Shown one piece after another: positions 46,238 to 56,160 of a DNA stretch of 64,000 nucleotides; within the stretch, counting starts at the first letter, position 1, and the number at the start of each line of letters is the position of its first letter. A program made the translations under genes and the position numbers. The notes beneath the pieces were generated by a model. The model did no database searches. It was not told the DNA's origin and saw nothing but the letters and a program-made list of their open reading frames with translations. Source of the stretch: Plecoglossus altivelis (lineage: Eukaryota; Chordata; Actinopteri; Osmeriformes; Plecoglossidae); the NCBI GenBank assembly GCA_036571765.1, contig BROE01000006.1, positions 16,417,024-16,481,023 of the forward strand, in the 5' to 3' direction.

Positions 46238-46863
46238 TGTAATGAGGCTGCGGAGGCGGCTTTAGAATCCATATGCGGAAGTTTATGGTAATCATCAGAC
46301 AACAAACACGTGAAAACAGGCAGAAGGTCAAACACAGTAAACCAGTCTTGGCTGCTGAGAAATACAACCGAGCAGATAATGTCACAGAGACGTGGAGGTT
46401 TAGTATGACGTTTTTTGATTAAAAAAATAAGCGGGAGAAAACAGGCATTCAGATATAGAAGTGCAACCTTGGGGAGATCATGTCCAACATAAGCACAATC
46501 CAGAAAGAGACGGTTTTTTTGGCTGAAAGAAAATGCTCGGTAAGAGAATGCAATGGGTTCAGGGGGTTAGTTTGGACGTTTATGATGCGTAAGGCAGAAT
46601 CCTACACTGAATATGCAGGGAGCATCAGGGAACACGCGCTTTTTGAGTATTGAAGGGTGGGTATGACGTTTTTGGGCAGGTAAACTGTCAATAGATCTGC
46701 AGGATCGCTGGAGATAAAGCATTCATGGGTACAACTTGTAGCTCCCACCAAGAAACAGGCAGGTGAATGTAGAAGCCAGCAGGAGGGAGCGCGTCAGGTC
46801 AGTCAGGGTTAACTCCGCTCGGAGGTGTATGGCTCCTCTGGGCTTGGTGCTTGGCAATTAACA
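46238..46863 (-). repeat. 3' LTR of nested gypsy element (626 bp)
   Basis: On the minus strand it starts TGTTAATTGCCAAGC at 46863 and ends CCGCAGCCTCATTACA at 46238. It is about 340 bp longer than the 5' LTR, with the extra part at about 46390-46740. Confidence 0.7.
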
Positions 46864-47353
46864 GGAACTCCTCACCTCGCTTAGGAGCTCTCGGCTACCT
46901 GTGAGAAGATCAGATCGAAGGACCGTCCGCCTCAAGGGTGTTAGGTGGTGGGGTCGGAGGTGCTGGAATCGGTCCAGGCTGGCTCGATGGACATACGTCT
47001 CCGTGTTTTTTGATGAAAATACTATAAGGGGTTAGTTAATGCGACGGGATGGATGTTAGGACGTTGATATTGGCTGAGGGTTTAGGGCATAGGGTGCTCA
47101 AGCCCATGGACCTCGCGTTTCCTATCAGGTTGGATTAGTTTACAGGCTCCCTTGCTCAGTGACACTAGATATTGGGAGCTGAACCCGCATATTTCTAACG
47201 GATGCATTCAGATGTGATCCAGTAACTCTTTTACAGGGTGGTATGTCGCGGGCGGTACCACGCTCGTACCATCGGGGTGGCGGTGGGGTTTTTCATTGTT
47301 AGGGGCTGAGCTATTCCTGGCTTGTTGTGGAAGACAAGAAAAATACCAAGTGA

Positions 47354-49129
47354 CTAGGGCAGGCGGTGGATGTCCCTCGTAGAGAGCCAGACCCGCTGTC
47401 CAGGTTTGTAGGGAGGGTGTGGACGTCGGCGTCTGTTGGCCTGAATCTCCTGATTCCTTACAGCCCGTTGAAGACGCACATGAGCACTGTCCCACACTCT
47501 CTCACTACGTTCAATCCAGTCGTCAACTGCTGGAACCGAGGAAGGTTCCCCTGACCACGGGAACAGAGGGGGTTGATACCCCAGGACACACTGGAAAGGG
47601 GTGAGGCCTGTAGATGCATGAGTGAGTGAATTCTGGGCATATTCAGCCCAGGGAAGAAACTCCGACCATCTATGTTGTTCTCTACTACAATAGGTTCGTA
47701 GATAACGGCCAATCTCCTGGTTGAGTCTCTCCACCTGGCCGTTACTCTGCGGATGGTATCCTGACGTGAGGCTAACGTTAATGTCCAATTGTTTGCAGAA
47801 TGTTCTCCAGACTTGTGAGGTGAACTGTGTTCCTCTGTCGCTGACAATGTCCTCAGGTAAGCCATAGATACGGAATACTTGGTTGAAAATTTCATTGATA
47901 AAGGATTGAAATACAGCTGGTGAGTTGGCTAACCCATAGGGCATTACCTGGTACTCAAAGTGCCCCCTTGTGGTGAGAAATGCGGTCTTCCATTCATCAC
48001 CTTCTTTGATCCTGATAAGATTATATGCGCTTCGTAGGTCTAGTTTGGTGTAAATGGTGGCCTCTCGTAGTTGTTCTAGAGCCGGAGGTACCAAAGGCAA
48101 GGGATAGCGGAATTTTACGGTGACATTGTTGAGTCCACGGTAATCTATGCAGGGTCTTAAACCACCATCCTTTTTACTCACGAAAAAGAATCCGGCAGCT
48201 GCTGGAGATGTGGATGGACGAATGAACCCAGAGTCTAAGGCCTCCTCGATGTACTCCTCCATAGCCTGATCCTCCACCCTGGACAATGGATAAACTCTGC
48301 TTTTGGGAGGCATGGCATTGGGAAGCAAATCAATGGCGCAATCCCATGGACGATGTGGAGGAAGTTGTGTGGCCTTAGTCTTGCTGAAAACTTCAGATAA
48401 ATCTTGGTATTGACTGGGGATGGATACTTGTACAAGGGTTTCGGGACTCTCAATTCCTGTGGTGAGACATGGTTGTGGCTGAGTTGAAAGGCAGTTCATG
48501 AAACAAAATGGAGACCAGTGAGTTAACTCCCCTTGGAACCAGGAAATGGAGGGATCGTGGATGGTGAGCCAAGGAAATCCTAAGATGACTTCGTATTTGG
48601 GTGAATCAACGACATACAATGTGATGTTTTCTTGGTGGAACAAACCGGTTTGAAGTTTCAAGGTTTTTGTGTGACATTGGATACCTTGATTGATGAGAGT
48701 GTCGTCGATTGCCTTGATCTGAATGGGTGGAATGCATGGTTGGGTAGGAATATTATACCTCCGAATTATGTCCTTACTGATGATATTCAGAGCTGCTCCA
48801 GAGTCAATCAGCGCTGTGAGATCAAGAGACAAAGTACCCGTTCTTATGATGACGGGTAGTGTGAGCGACCTATTCTTAAGGATAGAGAAATTGTGAATAT
48901 TTACCCTTGTTGAAGACTTGGTCTTGAGTGGGCAACCGGTACTGCGATGGCCTGGTTCTCCGCAGTAGAAGCACAGATGATTTTGTCGACGTCTTGCTCG
49001 TTCCTCTTCAGTCAATCGAGAAACGTTAAGTTGCATGGGTTCAACAGATGATCTCTCCACTGTGAGATGGCTGATAGGGAAATTATTATAAACTGTTTTG
49101 TCGGCACGTTGTTTGGGGTTCTGTCTCAT
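47354..49129 (-). CDS. Fused gypsy Pol ORF: knuckle-PR-RT'-IN' (591 codons)
   Basis: Uninterrupted frame from ATG. Zinc knuckle CFYCGEPGHRSTGC (residues 53-66), protease LIDSGAALNII (107-117), RT fingers/palm (GFFFVSKKDGGLRPCIDYRG, 313-332; TKLDLRSAYN, 361-370; MPYGLANSPAVFQSFINEIF, 396-415). At residues 416-421 it passes directly into the integrase core (IYGLPEDIVSDRGTQFTS, 421-438; SGYHPQSNGQVERLNQEIG, 456-474), ending in the post-core region with YKPGQRVWLSTRD. The RT YxDD motif, RNase H, and the integrase zinc domain and first catalytic Asp are missing, so an in-frame deletion joined the two domains. Asp431 and Glu467 keep the 35-residue spacing of DD35E. It cannot be catalytically active for RT. 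The long open frame is notable among otherwise decayed copies. Confidence 0.82.
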   Translation of the reverse strand: MRQNPKQRADKTVYNNFPISHLTVERSSVEPMQLNVSRLTEEERARRRQNHLCFYCGEPGHRSTGCPLKTKSSTRVNIHNFSILKNRSLTLPVIIRTGTLSLDLTALIDSGAALNIISKDIIRRYNIPTQPCIPPIQIKAIDDTLINQGIQCHTKTLKLQTGLFHQENITLYVVDSPKYEVILGFPWLTIHDPSISWFQGELTHWSPFCFMNCLSTQPQPCLTTGIESPETLVQVSIPSQYQDLSEVFSKTKATQLPPHRPWDCAIDLLPNAMPPKSRVYPLSRVEDQAMEEYIEEALDSGFIRPSTSPAAAGFFFVSKKDGGLRPCIDYRGLNNVTVKFRYPLPLVPPALEQLREATIYTKLDLRSAYNLIRIKEGDEWKTAFLTTRGHFEYQVMPYGLANSPAVFQSFINEIFNQVFRIYGLPEDIVSDRGTQFTSQVWRTFCKQLDINVSLTSGYHPQSNGQVERLNQEIGRYLRTYCSREQHRWSEFLPWAEYAQNSLTHASTGLTPFQCVLGYQPPLFPWSGEPSSVPAVDDWIERSERVWDSAHVRLQRAVRNQEIQANRRRRPHPPYKPGQRVWLSTRDIHRLP

Positions 49130-49321
49130 GAGATTGTTGATCTTGATGGTGAGATTAACAAGTTCCGGGAATGATAAATCCTCTCTACGACAGGCGAGTT
49201 CAGTTTGCAGATCAACGTTGAGACTGTTGTAAAAGGTAGCTTTAAGAGAGACATCATTCCATCCACTCTGAGCTGCCAGTGTGCGAAACTCAATAGCATA
49301 ATCAGCTGCGGTGCGGTTACC

Positions 49322-49769
49322 TTGTTTTGCATTGATAAGTTGTTGAAATATCCCTGCCCCCTGCGGGATATTCGAAAACTTCTTGAAGTTGATGCAGAAA
49401 ATACTCAGTGGAATTCTGGAGTTGGGTATCGCTCTCCCACACCGCTGAAGCCCAATCGAGGGCTTTACCCGTCAGCAAAGTCATGAGAAATGCACATCTC
49501 CTCCTCTCAGATTCAAATTGATCTTGTTGAAACTCAAAATATAGCTTTACTTGTCGAATAAATCCCTTGCATTGTTCAGCAGAACCATCAAACTTATTAG
49601 GAAGAGCAAAGCTTACCGTTGAAGGCGTGGTAGGGGGAAGAGATTGCACATAGTGTGTCAGGTGTTCGTTGACTGATTGTAGCTTTGCAAGTTGTTCCTG
49701 GTACTTATTCAGAACCTCGCTTTGGTAAGCAAATGCGGCTTGCAGGTTGGAAACTTCCGCTGGATTCAT
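49322..49769 (-). pseudogene. Gag of nested gypsy element (frameshifted)
   Basis: Starts MNPAEVSNLQAAFAYQSEVL at 49769, then a coiled region NKYQEQLAKLQSVNEHLTHY and the gag core FALPNKFDGSAEQCKGFIRQ, ERRRCAFLMTLLTGKALDWA. A frameshift at about 49330-49370 breaks it. The continuation in another frame (FRTLAAQSGWNDVSLKATFY, about 49230-49290) leads to the 591-codon ORF. Confidence 0.8.
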
Positions 49770-49785
49770 GGTAGGCGAAGTATTC

Positions 49786-50069
49786 TGTAACAAGGCTGCG
49801 GAGGCGGCTTTAGAATCCATATGCGGACGTTTTATGGTAATCATCAAATAATAACAACATGAAAACAGGCAAAAGGTCAAACACTGGAAGACACTCAGAA
49901 TCAATGGCAAAAGGCTTGGTAATGCAGGGTAAATTTGCAATACTTCGCAATGTGGGAGCATATGGTCACAACTTAAGTAGTCCCAAAACAGGAAGTGAAT
50001 GTAAAAGCAGCAGAGGGAGTATCAGGTTAGTACTCTGGTGATAGCTCCCTCTGTTGGCTTGGCATTACA
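49786..50069 (-). repeat. 5' LTR of nested gypsy element (284 bp)
   Basis: On the minus strand it starts TGTAATGCCAAGCCAACAG at 50069 and ends CGCAGCCTTGTTACA at 49786. It is directly followed by a 16-bp leader and the gag ATG at 49769. Confidence 0.75.
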
Positions 50070-50403
50070 TTGACGTGGAAATTTTATTTTTGATTTCAAT
50101 GTCTCACTTTTCTATCATCGTTTAGTAAGCCTGACATCATGGAAGTACAAGAAATAATGTAATTGATTAGATATTTAATTTACGAACATAACACGGAGTT
50201 CTCGCAGCATGATCGTGTTCAGAATGTGATCACGATCACAGTTTGTGATACATTTTTAATACTGATTTTCCTGAATAAATTCCATGTTTGAAATAAATTC
50301 ATAGTTTGTGTGTAACTTGAGACGACAACCATCAATGCACAACAGTGAAGGAATGGTCGGTATCGACTCATGTTTGTGGGTTTTGACACATTTGACAAAA
50401 TAG

Positions 50404-50461
50404 AAGTGAATGTAGAAGCAGCAGAGGGAGCGCTCAGTCAGTACTCGGGTGATGGCTCCCC
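50404..50461 (-). repeat. Third, partial gypsy LTR fragment
   Basis: GAAGTGAATGTAGAAGCAGC followed by AGAGGGAGCGCTCAGTCAGT and CTCGGGTGATGGCTCCC repeats the sequence at 49992-50052 within the 5' LTR. It directly abuts the resumption of the host integrase at 50462, so it marks the original right edge of the inserted block. The 330 bp between (50070-50403) are unassigned. Confidence 0.7.
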
Positions 50462-52228
50462 TCAGTCACGTATGAAAAAACGGCATGATAAACAAACAAA
50501 AGAGCGTGCATTTTTGCCAGGGAATCAAGTACTGGTTTTGTTACCAACCCCAAGTTCATCACTGTCTGCCAGTTTTTCTGGACCGTATGTTGTGGAGCGC
50601 AAAGTCAGTGATGCTAATTACATTATCAAAACACCAGATCGCAGGCGCTCTTCTCGTTTGTGTCATGTTAACATGCTTAAAATCTATCATGTACGTAATT
50701 CTTCTGATAACCGCTCTAGTGTTCCGGTTCAGTCTAAGGAATCCAGCATCGCGTTAGTGGTGCTTGAGCCTACTGTGGACCTAGAGGAGAACCATAATGA
50801 TGGTTTGGAATTGCGTCACTCATTACAACAGTGTAAACGTCTTAGTAATTCAGAGACGTTACAAAACTTACCTTCATTAATGGAACATTTGGATGACCGT
50901 CAAAAAAATGATCTTGTGTCTCTAATACAGTCTTTTCTTACCGTGTTCCAATATGTACCTAAGAGCACGTCTGTTTTGGCGCATGACGTGGATGTTGGCA
51001 GCGCATCTCCTATTCGTCAACATCCCTATCGGGTAAACAACTACTTGTTAAAACAAAACATGGCAAAACGTAGTCACAGTGCTTGGAGCTCCCCGTGTAT
51101 TTTGGTTCCGAAGCCAGATGGCACGTCTCGTTTATGTACGGACTACCGTCGAGTAAATGCAGTAACTATACCAGATTCCTATCCGCTGCCAAGGATAGAA
51201 GACTGTATTGACCGGATTGGTTCGGCTGTTTTTGTAAGTAAACTCGATTTGCTTAAAGGTTATTGGCAGGTGCCCCTAACCCCAAGGGCTTCGGACATTT
51301 CGGCTTTTGTGACCCCTGATAATTTTGTACAGTATAGTTATGCCATTTGGAATGTGCAATGCACCTGCTACATTTCAGCATTTAGTTAACAGTGTTTGAG
51401 GTTCCCAACTGTACAGCTTATCTTGATGTAGTAATATACTCTCTTACATGGGCTGAACACCTCTCCACATTGAGGTCGGTGTTCCAGTGTTTGGAAAACG
51501 CTTCGTTAACCCTCAACTTGGCCAAATGTGAATTTGGTAAAGCTACTATAACATATCTGGGGAAACGGGTGGGTCGTGGGCAAGTGCGTCCCATTGCTAG
51601 CAAGGTGGAGTCTATTGCTAGTTATCCTGCCCCTAATGCACGCCGTCAGTTACGTCGATTTCTTGGAATGGTGGGTTACTACCGGACTTTTTGTAAAAAA
51701 CTTCAACAGTAGTAGCACCCCAAACCACCTTGCTCAGTCCCAAGATACCTTTTTAAGTGGTCTGCAGAGTGCAGCTCTGCTTTCGAGTCAGCAAAAGCAC
51801 TGCTTTGTAGCGCTCCTGTGCTAACAGCTCCTAACTTTGACAAACCTTTCAAGCTGGAGGTAGACGCTAGTATGGTGGGGGCTGGGGCGGTCCTTTTACA
51901 GTAAGATGAGGAAGGAGTAGATCGGCCAATTCGTTTTTTTTCCAGGAAGTTCAATCCGTACCAGTCACGGTACTCTACCATTGAACAAGAAACGCTTGAC
52001 TTATTGTTGGCCTTACAGTTCTTTGAGGTATACGTCGGTTCTAGTGTTGTGCCTGTAAGAGTATTCACAGACCATAATCCTCTTACGTTCCTTAAAAGAA
52101 TGTACAATCAGAACCGCTGCCTTATGCGGTGGGCTCTGATCCTACAAGGATACAATATCTGTATCACTCATATAAAAGGAACGTCCAATGTAGTTGCAGA
52201 TGTATTGTCCCGTGTTTACCAGGAATAA
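50462..52228 (+). pseudogene. Gmr1-like integrase C-terminus, RT and RNase H
   Basis: Integrase C-terminal part (SRMKKRHDKQTKERAF, GNQVLVLLPTPSSSLSASF, 50466-50580; RSSRLCHVNMLKIYH, 50650-50695), then RT: SASPIRQHPYRVNNYLLKQN (51000-51060), SPCILVPKPDGTSRLCTDYR (51090-51150), VSKLDLLKGYWQVPL (51234-51280), VMPFGMCNAPATFQHLV after a frameshift (51340-51390), and the catalytic stretch CTAYLDVVIYS (51410-51442). One Asp codon of YLDD is missing there. RNase H: FKLEVDASMVGAGAVLLQ (51848-51902), STIEQETLDLLLALQFFEVY (51976-52033), VFTDHNPLTFLKRM (52061-52102), GTSNVVADVLSRVYQE before the stop (52180-52228). Frame breaks at about 51340, 51405, 51710 and a stop at 51903. Confidence 0.85.
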
Positions 52229-52253
52229 TTGTGTGCAAAAGGTGGTTTGCACA

Positions 52254-52268
52254 CTTTTTGGGGGGGCG
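52254..52268 (+). promoter_or_regulatory. Polypurine tract of Gmr1-like element
   Basis: CTTTTTGGGGGGGCG directly before the right LTR; the G7 run is the presumed plus-strand primer. Confidence 0.75.
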
Positions 52269-52863
52269 TGTTACGTCCCCAGAGTTCTGGGTTGAACATT
52301 GCCATGCAATGTGGCTTCTGTGACTGTCCCGGCGGCTGATGGGTGGTTCAACGGCTGATTGGGACCTGGAACTCCGCCCACTCGTCAGTGGCTACAGCTG
52401 GCTGGGCTCTTTTTTTTGTGAGTTATTAACCTGTCAAACTGTTTAAACTGTTGTGTGATTCTAATTTGTGTTAACTATTTTTCTTGTTTATAGGGAGTTG
52501 GGGAGTAGATAGGAGCTACCCCGGGGTATACATCACCCGTAGGAATATTTCTGTCTAGAAACACCAGCTAGACCTGGGCGGACCACCAGCTGTAAGTTTG
52601 GCTAGGGCGCCTTGAACGTGTGCCAGATAGATTATTATATTTTTATTGGGGGGTTAGTATATGTTAGGGGTGGGGTCTTTTCTTGTTTATTTTTTTGCTT
52701 TGGTCCGTCCAGCCCTCCCCTTCCCAGTAAAGGCTTTGTTTTAACGGTATTTGGCTTTTGTGTCCTTTTCTTACACCACGACTCCATACCTCCTTTTCTG
52801 GCATTGGCGAGCACGAGCAGTGGGTTGTCATGCTCCCCTCCCTTTGGGAGCTGGACCGTAACA
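52269..52863 (+). repeat. Right LTR of Gmr1-like element (595 bp)
   Basis: TGTTACGTCCCCAGAGTTCT to GGGAGCTGGACCGTAACA, followed by the GTGTG target duplication. Compared with the left LTR it lacks about 170 bp after GCTGGGCTCTT (replaced by a T-run at about 52408-52418) and a smaller segment near 52728. Confidence 0.93.
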
Positions 52864-52868
52864 GTGTG

Positions 52869-54590
52869 TGTTTCCATGTAGCCAAAAGATTCTGATTCAT
52901 TCAACATAAGAATGGACCTAAAGGAGGGCCTACGATGTTTTACTATCAAATAGTTACAGACTATTGGCTTTACCTAGAGAGGTAAACTGTGGGGCATGCT
53001 TAGCCTGGCTCTGCCGTCCTACATACTTCCACAAAATTTTCATTTAGCTTCTGTACAAGATCTGGAGTTTATATATCCACTTAGGTTTTCTCAACTCTGA
53101 TATCTCAGCGAACAGAGGGGTTGGCTGAAAACGATGACGCAGATGTAGGAAGCCAGTTTGAGTTGTAGTTCTTTAATGGCGAGAATGAGAAAAGATGCAT
53201 TCGGTCCGTTGTGGCAACGCTACAGAATATAAAAAATTTAAAGCCGGAGCAAGAACAGTCTTTACAAAGTTTTGTTGGTGGTCATACTGTTGTGCCCCCC
53301 CCCCCCCCCCCATTGGGTTCGAGACAAGTTTGAGTTTTACGGCTCGCTCCGTTAGTCGTGAAGGACTTGGCTAAGGTAGCCGGTAGCGATCCTAAGCCAG
53401 TAGTTGTTGTCTCCCCACTTGTTTCACTATTTGAACTGTCGTACATTATTGCTATCCCTCCTGTGTTTAGATTGGACCATACGAAGGAGATTCTAATCGC
53501 CATTTAGTGATTAGCTCATGTAAAATTCATAGATGTGCAAATATTCTCAATTCAAATGAAGGCGAAGGTTGCATGGGCAACCGGGATGCTGAGATCTGTG
53601 GTCGGGTCCCCAAGGTAGACATGCATGTAACAACTGTGTAAGTGCATACATGATGACAATTTTAACAGTGCAGAGGAAAAATTTAATGTGCAATGAGCAT
53701 GTGCAATTGGAATGCAGAGATGGCAGCAGTGAGGGTCTTATTTTATGATGATCCTGCACACCCTGGTCAGACACAGTTTATACATGTTGCCAGGTGCCGG
53801 ACCTCCTCCCTGTAGTCTGTCACTGACACTGACTACCCCCACTCATCAACACACCATACCAAATGCTTTTCAGGCATTTAACCTACACATATTGCTTTCA
53901 TTCATCAGAAAGGGACCTCCTTTGAACCTTTTTGTAACAACACTATTTCTCAGATGGAATTGCGTTTCAATCTGTGGGGTAGAATCTACATCTCAGTGCC
54001 GCATTCAGTCCTCAGTCTAATGGGGATGAGACTGAGGTTTTGCACACATAACATCAACAGGGAGTAGTCACTGTTGGGTTATTATTTGTTGGTCCACATT
54101 CAAGCCAGAGTACTTCATGTGAAAATCCATCTATGCATCCTGATGTGGCCAAACCAAATGGCTTAAGTTTATCATAACCATCTGCGTGCCACATGTACTG
54201 AAGTCCCATTGAGTGGTTTGGGAAAAAACATTATTTTTGGTGTAATACATTTACCACTTTGTATTGTGCTTTTATATATTACATTTAGTTTTGCATTAAC
54301 ATATCTTTTATAACAAACTGTGTTAGAAGGGTGCATCATAATAAGCACGGAGTAGGAGTCAGAGGAGAAAGAGGCAAGGTCATGAGAATGTGTTAATCAT
54401 CACTCCCATGCAAGATAGCAGGAGGACAGATGGGATGGATGGCAGCTGGTGTGTAGGTTCTTCTTCAAACTTGTGTAACAGGAAACATTTGTCAGGAGAA
54501 ACCATAGGGAGTGACTGCAGAAAACCAACAGCTGAAACACCTGATGCCATGCATGGGGAACACGAGAAATGATAGGGAAGGTTTGTAAGT
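52869..54590. other. Gene-free stretch with C17 tract
   Basis: No gene recognised. A run of 17 cytosines lies at 53295-53311. 53330-53500 is locally GC-richer but has no supported ORF. Confidence 0.35.
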
Positions 54591-54600
54591 TTCCTAGGGG

Positions 54601-56037
54601 TCGCCTCCGCGACAATCCGAGCCGTGGCACACTTGGCCTGCCGATACCTGTCAACTGTCTCAGGAGTCCCACAAGCCAACCAGGCTTGATAGGACTCCTT
54701 CTTCAGTTTGACAGCATCCCTTGCTTCCGGTGTCCACCACCAGGTTCGGGGATTGCCGCCGCGACTGGCACCAGAGACCTTACGACCGCAGCTCCGGGCC
54801 GCCGCATCGACAATGGAGGCCGAGAACATAGTCCACTCAGACTCAATGTCCCCAGCCCCCCCGGAATCTGTGAGAAACTCTCCCGGAGGTGCGAGTTGAA
54901 GACCTCGCTGACAGAAGGCTCCGCCAGACGTTCCCAACAGACCCTCACGATACGCTTGGGCCTGCCAGGTCTGTCCGACTTCCTCCTCCACCAGCGGATC
55001 CAGCTCACGACCAGGTGGTGATCGGTTGACAGCTCCGCCCCTCTCTTTACCCGAGTGTCCGAGACACGTGGCCGGAGGTCAGAGGACACGACAACAAAGT
55101 CGATCATCGACCTTCGGCCTAGAGTGCCCTGGTGCTACGTGCACTGATGGACACCCTTGTGCTCGAACATGGTGTTCGTTATGGACAAACTGTAACTAGC
55201 ACAGAAGTCCAACAACAAAACACCGCTCGGGTTCAGATCGGGGGGACCGTTCCTCCCAATCACACCTCTCCAGGTGTCACTGTCGTCACCCACATGGGCG
55301 TTGAAGTCCCCCAGCAGAACAATGGAGTCCCCGGTCGGTGCACTATCCAGTACCCCTCCCAGGGACCCCAAGAAGGCCGGGTACTCTGCACTGCTGTTCG
55401 GCCCATAGGCCGATACAACAGTGAGAGACCTGTCCCCGGCTTGAAGGCGCAGGGACACGACCCTCTCGTCTACCGGGGTAAACCCCAACACGTGGCGGCT
55501 GAGCCATGGGGCTATGAGCAAGCCCACGCCAGCCCGCCGCCTCTCCCCGCGAGCAACGCCAGAGAAATGTAGAGTCCAGCCTCTCTCGAGGATAATGGAC
55601 CCAGAACCCAGGCTGTGCGTGGAGGTGAGGCCGACTATATCTAGCCGGTAACGCTCTACCTCCCGCACAAGCTCGGGCTCCTTTCCTGCCAGCGAGGTGA
55701 CATTCCATGTCCCCAGCGCTAGAGACCGCGTGCATGGCCTCGGTCGTCCAGGCACCTGCCCCTGACCGCCGCCCAAAACACACTGCACCGGCCCCCTACG
55801 GTCCTTCCTGTGGGTGGTGGGCCAGCAGGAAGGTGATCCCACGTCGCCTTTTCGGGCTATACCCGGCCGGGTCCCATGGGCAAAGACCCGGCCACCAGGC
55901 GCTCGCCTGCGAGCACCCACCCTAGGCCTGGCTCCAGGGTGGGGCCCTGGTAACGCCACTCCGGGCGACGTAACGATTCTCCTTGGTTTTGTCATCATAG
56001 GGGTTTTTGTTGAACCGCACTTAGTCTGGCTAGTCAC
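54601..56037 (-). pseudogene. Rex3 APE-type endonuclease and linker (nonsense mutation)
   Basis: LALGTWNVTSLAGKEPELVR (about 55640-55700), YRLDIVGL, then GVGLLIAPWLSRHVLGF (55490-55540), RSLTVVSAYGPNSSAEYPAF (55370-55430), VLLGDFNAHVGDD (about 55285-55325; GDFN metal/DNA motif) and AELSTDHHLVVSWIRW (about 55005-55050; the DH of the SDH motif). An in-frame TAG at 55135-55137 falls between VHQCT and HQGTLGRRSMIDF, consistent with a single change of a Trp codon. Further on, a frameshift at about 54700-54990 separates the linker (TWWWTPEARDAVKLKKESYQ, CGTPETVDRYRQAKCATARI). Upstream of the endonuclease the frame is GC-rich and proline/arginine-rich. Confidence 0.85.
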
Positions 56038-56160
56038 CTAGGACCAGTTTGCCGTGGGAAACCCTACCAGGGGCTTATTGCCCCCGACAACATAGCTCCT
56101 GGGATCATTCAAGCACTCAAACCCCTCCACCACGTTAAGGTGGTGGTTCAAGGAGGGGGT
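54601..56160 (-). mobile_element. Rex3-type LINE, 5' part (endonuclease)
   Basis: Minus-strand 5' portion of a Rex3/RTE element. The 5' end (GGTGGAGGGGTTTGAGTGCT on the minus strand, about 56125-56145, and CAGGAGCTATGTTGTCGGGG, 56080-56100) is the conserved Rex3 leader. The 3' side stops at 54601 within the linker at ATARIVAEA, exactly where the plus-strand Rex3 segment at 62123 begins. No RT is present here. Confidence 0.85.

Larger units (their letters stand above)
46238..50069 (-). mobile_element. Nested Ty3/gypsy element inside the integrase
   Basis: Minus-strand element bounded by related sequences ending in TGTAA-type termini: 49786-50069 (5' LTR, 284 bp) and 46238-46863 (3' LTR, 626 bp). 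Both carry the GGCTGCGGAGGCGGCTTTAG and ATCCATATGCGGA blocks. Internal order on the minus strand: gag, zinc knuckle, protease, RT, integrase. Immediate flanks (GCTGC on the left, TTGAC on the right) do not match, and a third LTR fragment lies at 50404-50461, so a simple insertion with TSD is not what is seen; a composite or rearranged insertion is likely. Confidence 0.8.
42491..52863 (+). mobile_element. Gmr1-like Ty3/gypsy LTR retrotransposon, integrase before RT
   Basis: Complete-length element of 10.4 kb including a 3.8-4.2 kb nested insertion. Flanked by 5-bp GTGTG target duplications (42486-42490 and 52864-52868). The LTRs begin TGTTAC and end GTAACA. A PBS for tRNA-Pro follows the left LTR and a G7 tract precedes the right one. 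Order on the plus strand: gag with CCHC knuckle, protease (DTGA), integrase with HHCC and DDE, integrase C-terminus, RT, RNase H, LTR. Integrase upstream of RT is the Ty1/copia-like order but the protein motifs are of the gypsy type, the hallmark of the Gmr1-like group known from fish and other deuterostomes. Numerous frameshifts and loss of a catalytic RT codon make it inactive. Confidence 0.88.

Noticed and set aside
42491..52863. Endogenous retrovirus interpretation of the LTR element
   Set aside because: No envelope-like frame, and RNase H is followed directly by the PPT and LTR; protein motifs and domain order fit a Gmr1-like retrotransposon.
55132..55572. 146-codon plus-strand frame in GC-rich DNA
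   Set aside because: Antisense of the Rex3 endonuclease, whose motifs (GDFNAHVG, STDHHL) are on the minus strand.
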